The notes beneath the pieces are model-generated. The model was not told where the DNA came from. It saw nothing but the letters and a program-made list of their open reading frames with translations, and searched no databases. From Acidobacteria bacterium UBA2990 (GTDB lineage Bacteria > Acidobacteriota > Vicinamibacteria > Vicinamibacterales > UBA8438), in the NCBI GenBank assembly GCA_002347025.1, contig DEAE01000005.1, positions 131,899 to 195,898 of the forward strand: a stretch of DNA of 64,000 nucleotides. Reading direction: 5' to 3'. Positions 1-8,311 of this stretch are shown here, in pieces (the stretch's first letter is position 1; each line of letters begins with the position of its first letter). The translations under genes were made by a program, and so were the position numbers.

Positions 1-404
1 CCTCCCCGGTCTCTGAACTGGTGCTGAAGTTCGCTGTATTGCTCAAGGATGGTTTCTTGCTCAGTCTGTGCAAGTTTAGGGTCCGCGAGCTTGTTCTCAA
101 GGTCCTCCATGCTCTGTTGAATGTCGAGCAGTGGTTTGTACGCGGTTTTGACTTCGTTAGCGAGTGAATGTCCGGCATGTTTGATTCCGTCTTGGGGAAG
201 ATAGCCCACCGTCAGACCGGTCCGTCTAGTGATGAGGCCTGTATCCGGTTCGTCCAGACCGGCTAACATGCGAAGGAAGGTTGTCTTTCCTGTACCGTTT
301 GGGCCGCACAGTCCTACCCGGTCACCTTCGGCGATCTGCCAAGTGACATTTTCAAACAAGTTGCGTTCGCCGAAACCTTTGGTCAGCGAAGAGAGTTGGA
401 GCAT
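1..404 (-). CDS. ABC-F family ATPase, N-terminal part (cut by window edge)
   Basis: Reading the minus strand from an ATG at 404 gives an open frame that runs off the left edge, so only about 134 N-terminal residues are visible. It begins MLQLSSLTKGFGERNLF and has a Walker A motif GPNGTGKTTF near residue 35. A glutamate-rich, probably helical stretch follows from about residue 85 (DIQQSMEDLENKLADP). The Walker A with an alpha-helical arm early in the first nucleotide-binding domain is typical of ABC-F proteins, soluble twin-ATPase factors that act on ribosomes (EttA/Uup type). No membrane segment is seen. Which ABC-F subgroup it is cannot be decided from this fragment. Confidence 0.8.
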   Translation of the reverse strand, partial: MLQLSSLTKGFGERNLFENVTWQIAEGDRVGLCGPNGTGKTTFLRMLAGLDEPDTGLITRRTGLTVGYLPQDGIKHAGHSLANEVKTAYKPLLDIQQSMEDLENKLADPKLAQTEQETILEQYSELQHQFRDRG

Positions 405-984
405 TTGAGGGAAAGGAATTCGAATTGACTTGCTGAGTGCCCCTTTTTGAATGGGGATGCTTTGGAAAAACTAGGACAGCCTAGCTTACGCTGTAGTTTA
501 GTCTGAACTGCTACGTATCCGTAAAGTACTCGATTAATCATCAAGATACACCAGCCTGCATTGGCGCTCGTAATCGAGCGACAAGGTCGTTGTCAAATTC
601 GTCCGGTCTTCCAGTTACATGGGTGCCGGCAGCGTGCTTATCTAGTCCAGTAGGCCTATGGTGGGACTGTGGTGGCTGTTAAGCTATGGCCTGCTATAGA
701 TTTGAGACCCTATCCAGCTTGTGATTCTTTCAGGCATCGGTGAGTTTGGTTTTGGGAACAAGGTAGGTTGAGGTGCTTCCGGTTCTTCGGGAACCAGTCT
801 CGCTGTGTCGCCTCGACTCCAGTCCATCTTAATCATTATGGCTATAGTGCGGTGGGACGGCATTTTCTGTGTCATCTTGTTTGAATAGAGGTGCTCTGAA
901 GAACTCTTGCAAACTATTCATTGATTGCGCACGTCTAATAGATATTGAGCGGGAATTGTTCCATGTAATGCGAGGTCAGGTCCG
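405..984. other. Intergenic region, no gene seen
   Basis: This 580-base stretch separates the divergent ABC-F and sigma factor genes. It must hold both promoters, but I see no convincing -35/-10 pair. A short hairpin (GGTTC, loop TTCGG, GAACC) lies near 779-793 and has no T-run, so it is not a typical terminator. A 63-codon open frame on the minus strand (684-875) has no recognisable family or ribosome binding site and is not called. Confidence 0.5.
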
Positions 985-1680
985 TTGACAAGCAGTGGTT
1001 ATACTTGGCGTATCATGGGCGAAACTTCAACTGTCTCTGTTCGTATGAAGAGAACTGACGAAGAGCTTGTTGCCCTTGCGACAGCTGGTGATCCCGAGAG
1101 CTTCAATCAACTTGTTGGACGTTGGGAACATCGAATCTTTGCTCTCGCCTACCGAGTGATTGGGCGAGAGGAGGATGCTAAGGATGTTTGCCAGGAAACG
1201 TTTCTTCGAGCTTTTCGAGGGATTAAGAAATTCGAAGGCAAGGCTAAGTTTTCGTCTTGGCTTTACCGGATCGCTCTAAATCTTTGTCGTGACTGGCTCC
1301 GGCGAGACCGAAGATCTGCGGTAATAGTTTCGCTCGAGAATGAAGAACAGGCCGATGCATGCCTGTTTGATGACAAATCAGAAAACGCGGAGCGGCATGT
1401 TGTTCGCCGAGACATGCAACGAGTGCTTGGGCAGGCTATGTCGCTACTAACTGAAGATCAGCGAGCGACGATCGTGTTGAAGGAATTCCATGGGTTAACC
1501 TTCCAGGCAATTGCCGACCTTCAGGGATGTCCACTGAGCACGGTAAAGACCCGCTTGTATCAGGGTCTGATCATCATGCGTCGTAAACTTGAGAAAGAGG
1601 GTGTCGCTAATCCTTTGTTGGGAGTAGGACAACCAAAGGCTGCTGGTGCTAAGTCTGGGACGATGAACAAAAGCCAATGA
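985..1680 (+). CDS. ECF RNA polymerase sigma factor (sigma-70 family, RpoE-like)
   Basis: The protein is an extracytoplasmic-function sigma factor that directs RNA polymerase to a stress or envelope regulon. Region 2 is clear at about residues 35-105 (DVCQETFLRAF, then FSSWLYRIALNLCRDWLRR). Region 4 lies at about 150-205, with a helix-turn-helix reading LTFQAIADLQGCPLSTVKTRLYQG. The start is uncertain: a TTG at 985 follows an AGGTCAGG stretch, while ATG codons at 1015 and 1045 are alternatives, and family alignment would favour the latter. The stop overlaps the anti-sigma start by four bases, so the pair is translationally coupled and very probably antagonistic. Confidence 0.9.
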   Translation: MTSSGYTWRIMGETSTVSVRMKRTDEELVALATAGDPESFNQLVGRWEHRIFALAYRVIGREEDAKDVCQETFLRAFRGIKKFEGKAKFSSWLYRIALNLCRDWLRRDRRSAVIVSLENEEQADACLFDDKSENAERHVVRRDMQRVLGQAMSLLTEDQRATIVLKEFHGLTFQAIADLQGCPLSTVKTRLYQGLIIMRRKLEKEGVANPLLGVGQPKAAGAKSGTMNKSQ

Positions 1681-2426
1681 CCGAGACAAGAGATTGTATC
1701 GAAAAGGATGATTTGGTGGCCTACCTCTATGGGGAGGTTGATCTCAGAGTGCGTCATCGGGTTGATGCTCACTTACGCGGGTGCGTGAGTTGTGCGGAAG
1801 ACGTTCGATCGCTAGAAGCTGTCCGCGGGGTTCTTGGTGAGTGGGTGCCACCTGATACTCACCTCGGATTCTCTGTGAGCGAAACAGTGGGTATTGGTGG
1901 TGGGGTAAAGAATCTGTTGAACCATGTGTTGCACTCTCCTTCTTGGGGAGTTGCGGCGGTGGTTGCTCTTTGTTTTGTTGCGGCTTTAGCTGTCACAAGA
2001 CCGGAGATTTACTTTGGATCCGACTGGATGCTGGTGCGCTTTGGAACACCCCAGTCTGGTAGCTCCCATTCTGTAGAGGCTGACCCCTTGCCTTCTCAAT
2101 TTGACCTCGAGTCTACTCCGGTAGGCGGTGTTACAGAAGCTCGAGAGTGGGTACAACGCGTCCATGAACTGATCGAGGAAAGTGAGGAGCGACAAGCCCG
2201 TGCGTTATCAGACCGTGTGCAGGAAGTAGAACAGCGCCTCGAAGAGCATGGGCAAGCAGTTCTGAGGGGGATGGAACGTCGGTTTCGTGAAGTCGATCCA
2301 GAAGAGGCGGCGCTTGCTAGGCAGCAGCTGCTTGATTACAGACGAAGCTGGTTACGCCTTGGCGATGCTGGTTCGATTCAAGAGAGATCGGGAGATTTGA
2401 ATCGTGTGTCAGTTAGAGGTAGATGA
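1677..2426 (+). CDS. Putative zinc-finger anti-sigma factor, membrane anchored
   Basis: An N-terminal zinc-binding anti-sigma domain carries the H-x3-C-x2-C signature (H32, C36, C39). A single membrane segment follows at about residues 90-106, then a glutamate/arginine-rich, probably coiled-coil periplasmic part (about 160-225). The gene starts inside the sigma factor stop codon (ATGA overlap), the usual arrangement for a sigma/anti-sigma pair. By family knowledge it would hold the sigma factor at the membrane until an envelope signal frees it. The periplasmic part matches no sensor domain I recognise, so the signal is unknown. Confidence 0.85.
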   Translation: MTETRDCIEKDDLVAYLYGEVDLRVRHRVDAHLRGCVSCAEDVRSLEAVRGVLGEWVPPDTHLGFSVSETVGIGGGVKNLLNHVLHSPSWGVAAVVALCFVAALAVTRPEIYFGSDWMLVRFGTPQSGSSHSVEADPLPSQFDLESTPVGGVTEAREWVQRVHELIEESEERQARALSDRVQEVEQRLEEHGQAVLRGMERRFREVDPEEAALARQQLLDYRRSWLRLGDAGSIQERSGDLNRVSVRGR

Positions 2427-2483
2427 AGCTCACTTTGGCCTAGTTCACGCAAGGTCGGTAGGTTTCTAGGCTACAATCAGCGG

Positions 2484-2969
2484 ATGGGTTTCTTGTGTCG
2501 GTTCGGTGTATTCGTCATCGCATTGTCTATAGCTGGGTGTGCTGCTCCCCTTGATGTGGAATCAGCCTTGCAGCTGAACCAGGTGTCCAGCGGATGGTTT
2601 GACGCGGGTCTAGACCCCCTCGGTAGAAACAAGCTTGTTCCAACGGTCTCTTTTCGGCTTGAAAATTTGAGTGAGAATGAGACCGGGTCCATGCAGCTTC
2701 TGGGCAAGTTTCTCCGACAAGATGAGGAAGAGGAGTGGGGTAGCAAGTTTATACGTGTGGCTGGGACTGAAGGTATCGAAGCGGGACAGCGCACCGCCTT
2801 GATGCGACTTGAATCCCCACGTGGGTACACCGGTGAGCAGCCACGGGCCGAGATGCTCTCCCATAGTGATTTTGTCGACGTTACCATTGAGTTGTATGTT
2901 AAGCATCGTGCCGAGGACTGGACCTACTTGGACTCGGTCGACGTTGATCGGCGACTCCTTACTCAATAG
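2484..2969 (+). CDS. Small lipoprotein of unknown function
   Basis: The 161-residue product starts with a short positively charged signal sequence and a lipobox (SIAGC, Cys19), so it is probably a lipoprotein. The mature part looks like one beta-rich domain (PTVSFRLENLSEN, then VDVTIELYVKHRAEDW), loosely like YcfL-type lipoproteins, but I do not assign a family. A TACAAT sequence ends seven bases before the ATG, with no Shine-Dalgarno between, which could mean a leaderless transcript. The stop shares its last base with the GTG start of the following permease gene, so the two are probably cotranscribed. Confidence 0.7.
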   Translation: MGFLCRFGVFVIALSIAGCAAPLDVESALQLNQVSSGWFDAGLDPLGRNKLVPTVSFRLENLSENETGSMQLLGKFLRQDEEEEWGSKFIRVAGTEGIEAGQRTALMRLESPRGYTGEQPRAEMLSHSDFVDVTIELYVKHRAEDWTYLDSVDVDRRLLTQ

Positions 2970-4348
2970 TGCCAGACCCTCTGCGAACGTCTTGGACCGG
3001 TGCAAGCCTAGTTCGTCGGCTAGGCCCGTTTGACGGCGCCGCAGTTGTCATTTCCAATGTCATCGGTGGAGGCATTTTTTTCCTGCCGTCCTTGGTGGCT
3101 CAATCAATTAACCAGCCTTGGTGGATGTTAGGTGCTTGGGGTGCAGGGGGCCTGCTGGCATTTTCAGGAGCAATGGCTTATGCCGAGCTCGCCGCTTTTC
3201 GGCCGCGCTCGGGGGGTGAGTATGTTTACCTCCGTGAAGCTTTTGGTCCAATGGCTGCTTTTCTGACGGGCTGGACTTCCTTCGTCGCAGGGTTTAGTGG
3301 AGCCATTGCTGCGAGCGCGGTTGCACTGGCCAGCTATTTGGGTAGCTTCTTGCCCTTTGTCGACGGCTCTCAATCTTTGGTGGCGGTTTCCGAAGGCTTG
3401 TTCACCCTAAGTGTGTCGCCGCAAGTGATTCTCGCGCTAATGACCATTTGGGGTTTGACGGCCGTTCATGTTGTGGGCCTGGGAACTGGTCGATTCGTGC
3501 AGAATCTGCTCGCAGGAGCAAAGGTCGCATTGTTGGTGGCGTTTGTAGGCATGGGTTTTGCGGTGGGAGAGGGCTCGTGGACCCATTTTGGCGTGGGTGT
3601 GGGGCGGGTGTCCGGGTCAGGGTGGGCCCTAGCTCTATTACCGGTCATGTTTGCCTACTCTGGGTGGAACGCGGCGGCTTATTTGGCCGAAGAACTCAAG
3701 GACCCGGGTCGAAATGTTCCGCTGGCTTTAGGCTTAGGGACGGCTACGGTGACAGTCATTTACCTAATGCTAAACCTCCTATATATATACGCATTACCGA
3801 TTTCTGAGCTTGCGGTGGTCAATGAAAATGTCGCTTACGCAGTTAGTGAACGCTTATTCGGTTCAGCGATCGCGTTGCCTATCGCAGGGGCATCGATAAT
3901 TATGATCGCTGCAAGTATTAGCGCGATGGTGTTTGCTGGGCCACGAGTCTACTTTGCGATGGCCCAGGACGGCCTGTTTTTTGTGCAGGCGTCCAGGATT
4001 CACCCTGTGTTTCGCACCCCAGCGACTGCGATAATCGCTCAGAGTCTGTGGGCTAGTATACTTGTGCTCACGGGGACCTTTGAGCAGTTGGTCGCTTTTA
4101 CGGCCTTCGCAGTTGTGCTCTTTGCTGGTGTTGCTGTGGGAGCACTATTTGTCTTACGTGCTCGGAACCCGACTGCAGAACGTCCGTTCAAGGCCTGGGG
4201 TTATCCGTTTGCGCCGTTTTTGTTCATAGTGGTGAGCATGGCGATGGTTGCCAATTCCATCTGGAGGAGTCCCGTTATCTCGGTGGCGGGTTTGGTGGTT
4301 ATCGCTGCGGGAATACCAATTTATTTTTTCATGCGGCGTGTGAGGTAG
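2969..4348 (+). CDS. APC family amino acid permease
   Basis: The 459-residue polytopic protein has about twelve hydrophobic segments. The first membrane segment contains VISNVIGGGIFFLP, matching the conserved GxG substrate-binding bend of amino acid-polyamine-organocation permeases. A second family mark is SGWNAAAYLAEELKDPGRN near residue 230. It would move an amino acid or related amine across the inner membrane with a cation or by exchange; the substrate cannot be read from sequence. The GTG start at 2969 overlaps the preceding lipoprotein stop by one base. About 110 bases separate it from hslV. Confidence 0.88.
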   Translation: MPDPLRTSWTGASLVRRLGPFDGAAVVISNVIGGGIFFLPSLVAQSINQPWWMLGAWGAGGLLAFSGAMAYAELAAFRPRSGGEYVYLREAFGPMAAFLTGWTSFVAGFSGAIAASAVALASYLGSFLPFVDGSQSLVAVSEGLFTLSVSPQVILALMTIWGLTAVHVVGLGTGRFVQNLLAGAKVALLVAFVGMGFAVGEGSWTHFGVGVGRVSGSGWALALLPVMFAYSGWNAAAYLAEELKDPGRNVPLALGLGTATVTVIYLMLNLLYIYALPISELAVVNENVAYAVSERLFGSAIALPIAGASIIMIAASISAMVFAGPRVYFAMAQDGLFFVQASRIHPVFRTPATAIIAQSLWASILVLTGTFEQLVAFTAFAVVLFAGVAVGALFVLRARNPTAERPFKAWGYPFAPFLFIVVSMAMVANSIWRSPVISVAGLVVIAAGIPIYFFMRRVR

Positions 4349-4461
4349 CCGTCATGGTGGTGATTCCTTGATGTTCAGCGTGGCATATTATTGGTCGAAC
4401 CTTGACCTTGGAACTCACACAAGGAGCAGCGGGATTTTCGACCAGTGGACGGTTTCGGCAA

Positions 4462-4995
4462 ATGATTGAAAGTAGGAGTACTACCATATTGGCGGTTCGC
4501 CACCGAGGTCAGGCCGTGATGGCTGGCGATGGGCAGGTAACTTTTGGCGATACTGTTGTCAAACAGGGCGCACGCAAAATTCGCCGCCTTTACGACGATC
4601 GGATCTTGGCAGGATTTGCGGGTTCGGCTGCTGACTCATTCGCGCTGTTTTCTCGATTCGAGTCGAAGCTTGAGGAATATCGTGGCAATCTTGAGCGTTC
4701 TGCGGTTGAGTTGGCCAAGGATTGGCGAACCGATCGCCTGTTGAGGCGCTTGGAGGCTATGCTTGTCGTACTGGATGCCGATTCAATGTTTCTGCTTTCA
4801 GGGAACGGCGACCTCATTGAGCCAGATGAAGGCATTGTCGCGATCGGCTCAGGGGGGGCGTACGCCTTGGCTGCAGCCAAGGGATTGGTGCAGCACACTG
4901 AATTCGAAGCAGCTGATATCGCGAAACACGCGATGGAGATTGCCGCGTCTATTTGCATTTATACGAACTCCAGTGTCACGATTGAAAAATTGTAG
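4462..4995 (+). CDS. hslV: ATP-dependent protease proteolytic subunit HslV (ClpQ)
   Basis: HslV is the threonine peptidase ring of the HslUV protease. The active-site stretch TTILAVRHRGQAVMAGDGQVTFG is intact, split here only by naming: the TT pair is followed by the conserved AGDGQVT. The ATG at 4462 gives MIESRS before the double Thr, a short propeptide like those of other HslV proteins with N-terminal extensions. An in-frame TTG at 4402 would add 20 residues and is less likely. The Thr must be freed by processing because the Met is not directly adjacent. hslU lies 70 bases downstream, the usual order. Confidence 0.93.
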   Translation: MIESRSTTILAVRHRGQAVMAGDGQVTFGDTVVKQGARKIRRLYDDRILAGFAGSAADSFALFSRFESKLEEYRGNLERSAVELAKDWRTDRLLRRLEAMLVVLDADSMFLLSGNGDLIEPDEGIVAIGSGGAYALAAAKGLVQHTEFEAADIAKHAMEIAASICIYTNSSVTIEKL

Positions 4996-5065
4996 AAGTT
5001 TGCTAGTGTTCTTTCTGGTTTTGGCGAGCCAGGTAAGCTGACGTTTGCTTGTTCCTGAATCACAA

Positions 5066-6481
5066 ATGCCGATCTATCTTCCGGAATCGATTTCAGCGGC
5101 TGCAGGCACTGGGTCTGAAAGTTCATTAGGCACACGTGTTGATGCCTTAACTCCTAGGCAGATTGTTGCTGAACTGGACAAGTACGTAATATCGCAGAAC
5201 CAGGCCAAACGGGCCGTGGCTGTAGCCCTGCGTAATCGGTTGCGGCGTCAAAAGCTTCCGTCCGATTTGGCTGACGAGGTGGCACCAAAGAACATACTCA
5301 TGATCGGCCCGACCGGAGTTGGTAAGACAGAGATTGCTAGGAGGTTAGCGCGTTTGGCTCAATCTCCCTTCATCAAGGTTGAGGCGTCAAAGTTTACCGA
5401 GGTCGGCTATGTGGGGCGCGATGTCGAGTCAATGGTGCGAGACTTGGTTGAACTTGCTGTGGGCATGATCCGCGAAGAGCGCCTGGGAGATGTGCGACAC
5501 AAGGCGCGTGAGAACGCCGAGGACAGGCTCCTTGATCTCTTGTTGCCTCCGTTGTCGCCTGCGGTGCATGAAAATGATCCTGGACCTGCTCGTGAGCAAC
5601 ACCAGCGGACCCGGTCACGTCTTCGAGCACAGTTAACCGAGGGCGAACTTGATGAACGCGAAGTGGAAGTCGACGTTCTTCAGAAGGGCTTCCCGTCATT
5701 TGAGGTTATTTCTGGGGCTTCGGTTGAAGAGATTGACATCAACGTTAAGGATATGTTGCCAGGCCTCTTTCAGGGGCGTTCGAAAAAGCGTCGAGTCAAA
5801 GTGACTGAGGCGCTTGGCCATCTTGTGCAAGAAGAAGAGCAGAAGTTGGTCGACACTGATAGCGTTCGTGCGGCGGCAGTTGACAGGGTTGAACAAGCCG
5901 GGATCATTTTTGTGGATGAGATAGACAAAGTGACCGGGCGTGAAGGTGGTCATGGGCCTGATGTGAGCCGAGAAGGCGTGCAGCGGGACATTTTGCCGAT
6001 CGTTGAGGGAACCACGGTCAACACAAAGCACGGGATGGTTCGCACTGATCACATATTGTTTATCGCGGCCGGTGCCTTCCACGTGGCCAAACCAGCAGAT
6101 TTGATTCCAGAACTGCAGGGGCGTTTCCCAATTCGCGTTGAGCTTGAAGCACTAGAAACAGAGGACTTTGTCCGTATCCTTACTGAGCCACGGGGTTCGC
6201 TGGTTAGGCAGTACACCGCACTTCTTGAAACAGAAGGCATTGCCTTGACCTTCGAAGATGAGGCTATCGAACGAGTGGCAGAATATGCCAATTTGGTCAA
6301 TGAACGGACTGAGAACATTGGTGCCCGTCGGTTGCACACCATTATGGAGAAACTTTTAGATGAAATCTCTTTTAATGCGCCAGAACTTGATGAGGACACC
6401 ATAGTTATTGATGCAGCGTATGTCGATCGGATGCTGGCTGAAGTTGTCAGCGATGATGACCTTTCTCGATACATTCTGTGA
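5066..6481 (+). CDS. hslU: ATP-dependent protease ATPase subunit HslU (ClpY)
   Basis: HslU is the AAA+ unfoldase that feeds HslV. The Walker A motif GPTGVGKTE lies near residue 81, and Walker B (IIFVDEIDK) lies before the sensor regions. The pore loop GYVGRDVESMVRDL follows Walker A. The inserted I-domain (about residues 150-260) is glutamate/arginine rich. The C-terminus ends DLSRYIL, the HslU tail that docks into HslV. The ATG at 5066 is preferred; a TTG at 5045 would add seven residues. Length (about 471) is slightly above the usual 440-460 because of an N-terminal extension. The stop overlaps the next GTG start by four bases. Confidence 0.96.
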   Translation: MPIYLPESISAAAGTGSESSLGTRVDALTPRQIVAELDKYVISQNQAKRAVAVALRNRLRRQKLPSDLADEVAPKNILMIGPTGVGKTEIARRLARLAQSPFIKVEASKFTEVGYVGRDVESMVRDLVELAVGMIREERLGDVRHKARENAEDRLLDLLLPPLSPAVHENDPGPAREQHQRTRSRLRAQLTEGELDEREVEVDVLQKGFPSFEVISGASVEEIDINVKDMLPGLFQGRSKKRRVKVTEALGHLVQEEEQKLVDTDSVRAAAVDRVEQAGIIFVDEIDKVTGREGGHGPDVSREGVQRDILPIVEGTTVNTKHGMVRTDHILFIAAGAFHVAKPADLIPELQGRFPIRVELEALETEDFVRILTEPRGSLVRQYTALLETEGIALTFEDEAIERVAEYANLVNERTENIGARRLHTIMEKLLDEISFNAPELDEDTIVIDAAYVDRMLAEVVSDDDLSRYIL

Positions 6482-8157
6482 TTCTTTTTGCCCGTCGAGG
6501 CGCCCTGCTAGTCTTTCTGATTGCGACGATCCTGTCTTTGGGTTGTGGCAAAAAGGGGCCTCCATTGCCTCCCTTGGTTCGAGTGCCTGAGCCGCTTTCC
6601 GAACTGAAGATACGCCGGCTGGGAGATGAAGTCTATATTGGCTTTACCCTTCCGACCGCTAATTTGGATGGGACAGCGCCAGCTGATCTTGTTCGTGTTG
6701 ATGTGTATGCGATGACGACCCAGCCAATGTTGCCGCCAGATAGAGAACTAGAATTGGAGGAATTTCAGGAAGAATCGACTCTTGTTGGGTCGATCGACGT
6801 TCTTCCTCCTGTGTCGCCTGCAGAGCTAGTTGCTCAAAATCCTCAGGAACCCGATGAGATCGATGGTATTGGAGTGGAGGTTGCCCAAGGGTTATCCGTT
6901 GTCATTTCTGAATCTCTAACGCCAGAAACACAAATAGCTGTTGACCCTTGGGAGGATGAGCGTGAAGAGCCTGATGGCGATGAAGAACCCGAAGCCCCGC
7001 CGGTCATCGTTTTTATGACTCCACCGGAACCAGGGCCATTACAGCGGGAGTACACAGTCGTGAGTGTGACCAGCCGGGGGAATGAGGCGGAGGCGCCTGA
7101 GCGCATTGCTGTGCCGCTTGATGTCCCCCTCCCTGTAACTCCACCAGCCCCACAGCTGGCCTATTCCGAGGCCGTTATCGACATCAAATGGGAGGAGCCA
7201 CAGGGACTGCGCGAATCGGTACAGGCTCCGACTGGTGATGAAGGGGGTGTCGTCTTGGTGCCCGTTCCTCCACCGACCGTTGTGCCGAATCCATTGCCGC
7301 TGTCACCTAGTGTTCAGGATGAGCCTTTACTACCCTCAGTAACTGGAGAAAGTGGCGAACCCGTGGACTTAGTTGGTAGTTCGGTCTCGCTGGTCGAGTT
7401 GAGAGCTGATGCGGTTCCGGCTCTGGCTTCGCCTGGGTTGAGTGCTGATTTGGCGGTTGATACAGGAAATTTGACTTTCGGCTACCTGCCAGTAGCAGTG
7501 AGCCGACCATTGCCAACCTGGAAGGGGACCCATTCGTTGTCCCGGCCCACTATTCCCTTCAGGCCGCCGCTGGAGTCGAGCCCAATAATCGAATGGGCGG
7601 TTGGACCTACCCTAGAATCTAGTTCAGTTGTTGAGTGGCCGGACGCTTCGGTATTCGAGGTATTCGAAGTTGTTGAGTTATTGGACGAACAGCTCGTACT
7701 GCCGGATCCCCTGCACCCAGAACCTGTTCCTGGTCTGACCTATGCTGACAATCGGGTCGAGTTTGGGGTCGAGCGGTGCTATGGCGTGAGAACCTTGGAG
7801 ACTGTCAAGGGACTCGAGGTCAGAAGTGATATGTCCCCTGTTACCTGTGTCATGCTGGTAGATACTTTTCCCCCAGATGCTCCGGAGGCGCTATCGTCGG
7901 TGGCGAGCGAAGGTGAGGTAAGTCTAATTTGGGTGCCTAACGAGGAAGCCGATCTAGCTGGGTATCTGGTCTTGCGCGGTTTTCCACAGGATGAGACACT
8001 TCAGCCGCTCAATATTTCACCTGTGACTGAGAACACCTATCGAGATACCACAGCGGAGCCAGGTGTGGTCTACAGTTATGCGGTACGTGCCGTTGACTTG
8101 GCGATTGTTCCAAATCTTAGCGGGCTTTCCAATCGCGTAGATGAATCAGCACGATAG
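6478..8157 (+). CDS. Large lipoprotein with LptM-like N-terminus and C-terminal fibronectin type III domain
   Basis: The 559-residue product starts with a signal sequence and lipobox directly followed by KKGPPLPP (LSLGCGKKGPPLPP), resembling the small lipoprotein LptM/YifL. The middle (about residues 90-420) is rich in proline, glutamate and valine, probably extended or composed of weak beta domains. The last 100 residues (from about 455) look like a fibronectin type III fold: FPPDAPEALSSV, then LAGYLVLRG and YSYAVRAVD. The gene overlaps hslU by four bases. Function is unknown; a role at the outer membrane or periplasm is inferred only from the lipobox. Confidence 0.7.
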   Translation: MILFARRGALLVFLIATILSLGCGKKGPPLPPLVRVPEPLSELKIRRLGDEVYIGFTLPTANLDGTAPADLVRVDVYAMTTQPMLPPDRELELEEFQEESTLVGSIDVLPPVSPAELVAQNPQEPDEIDGIGVEVAQGLSVVISESLTPETQIAVDPWEDEREEPDGDEEPEAPPVIVFMTPPEPGPLQREYTVVSVTSRGNEAEAPERIAVPLDVPLPVTPPAPQLAYSEAVIDIKWEEPQGLRESVQAPTGDEGGVVLVPVPPPTVVPNPLPLSPSVQDEPLLPSVTGESGEPVDLVGSSVSLVELRADAVPALASPGLSADLAVDTGNLTFGYLPVAVSRPLPTWKGTHSLSRPTIPFRPPLESSPIIEWAVGPTLESSSVVEWPDASVFEVFEVVELLDEQLVLPDPLHPEPVPGLTYADNRVEFGVERCYGVRTLETVKGLEVRSDMSPVTCVMLVDTFPPDAPEALSSVASEGEVSLIWVPNEEADLAGYLVLRGFPQDETLQPLNISPVTENTYRDTTAEPGVVYSYAVRAVDLAIVPNLSGLSNRVDESAR

Positions 8158-8291
8158 GTTTCGTGGAAGCTGGACTTGCTACTATGGGAAGGGCTGCTCA
8201 ATGGACCCTGGTTGAGATGTCATCTGGGTATATGGTGAGATCTAGGATGAACGTTGTAGATAAGTGTAGCGGCGCGGGTGCCTAATATATA

Positions 8292-8308
8292 GTCCTTGGT
8301 TAAAGGAC
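8292..8308 (+). promoter_or_regulatory. Hairpin masking the Shine-Dalgarno sequence of the next gene
   Basis: GTCCTT (8292-8297) pairs perfectly with AAGGAC (8303-8308) around a five-base loop GGTTA. The AAAGGA part (8302-8307) is the only Shine-Dalgarno candidate for the ATG at 8312, so the stem would block ribosome entry. An AT-rich TAATATAT just upstream could be a -10 region. Regulation by this stem is inferred, not shown. Confidence 0.4.
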
Positions 8309-8311
8309 CTT

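Noticed and set aside
684..875. 63-codon minus-strand open frame
   Set aside because: No family resemblance, no ribosome binding site and no gene context.
971..997. GAGGTCAGGTCCG...AAGCAG resembles the conserved domain IV of SRP RNA
   Set aside because: The GGAA tetraloop region is replaced, flanking stems do not pair and it overlaps the start of the sigma factor gene.
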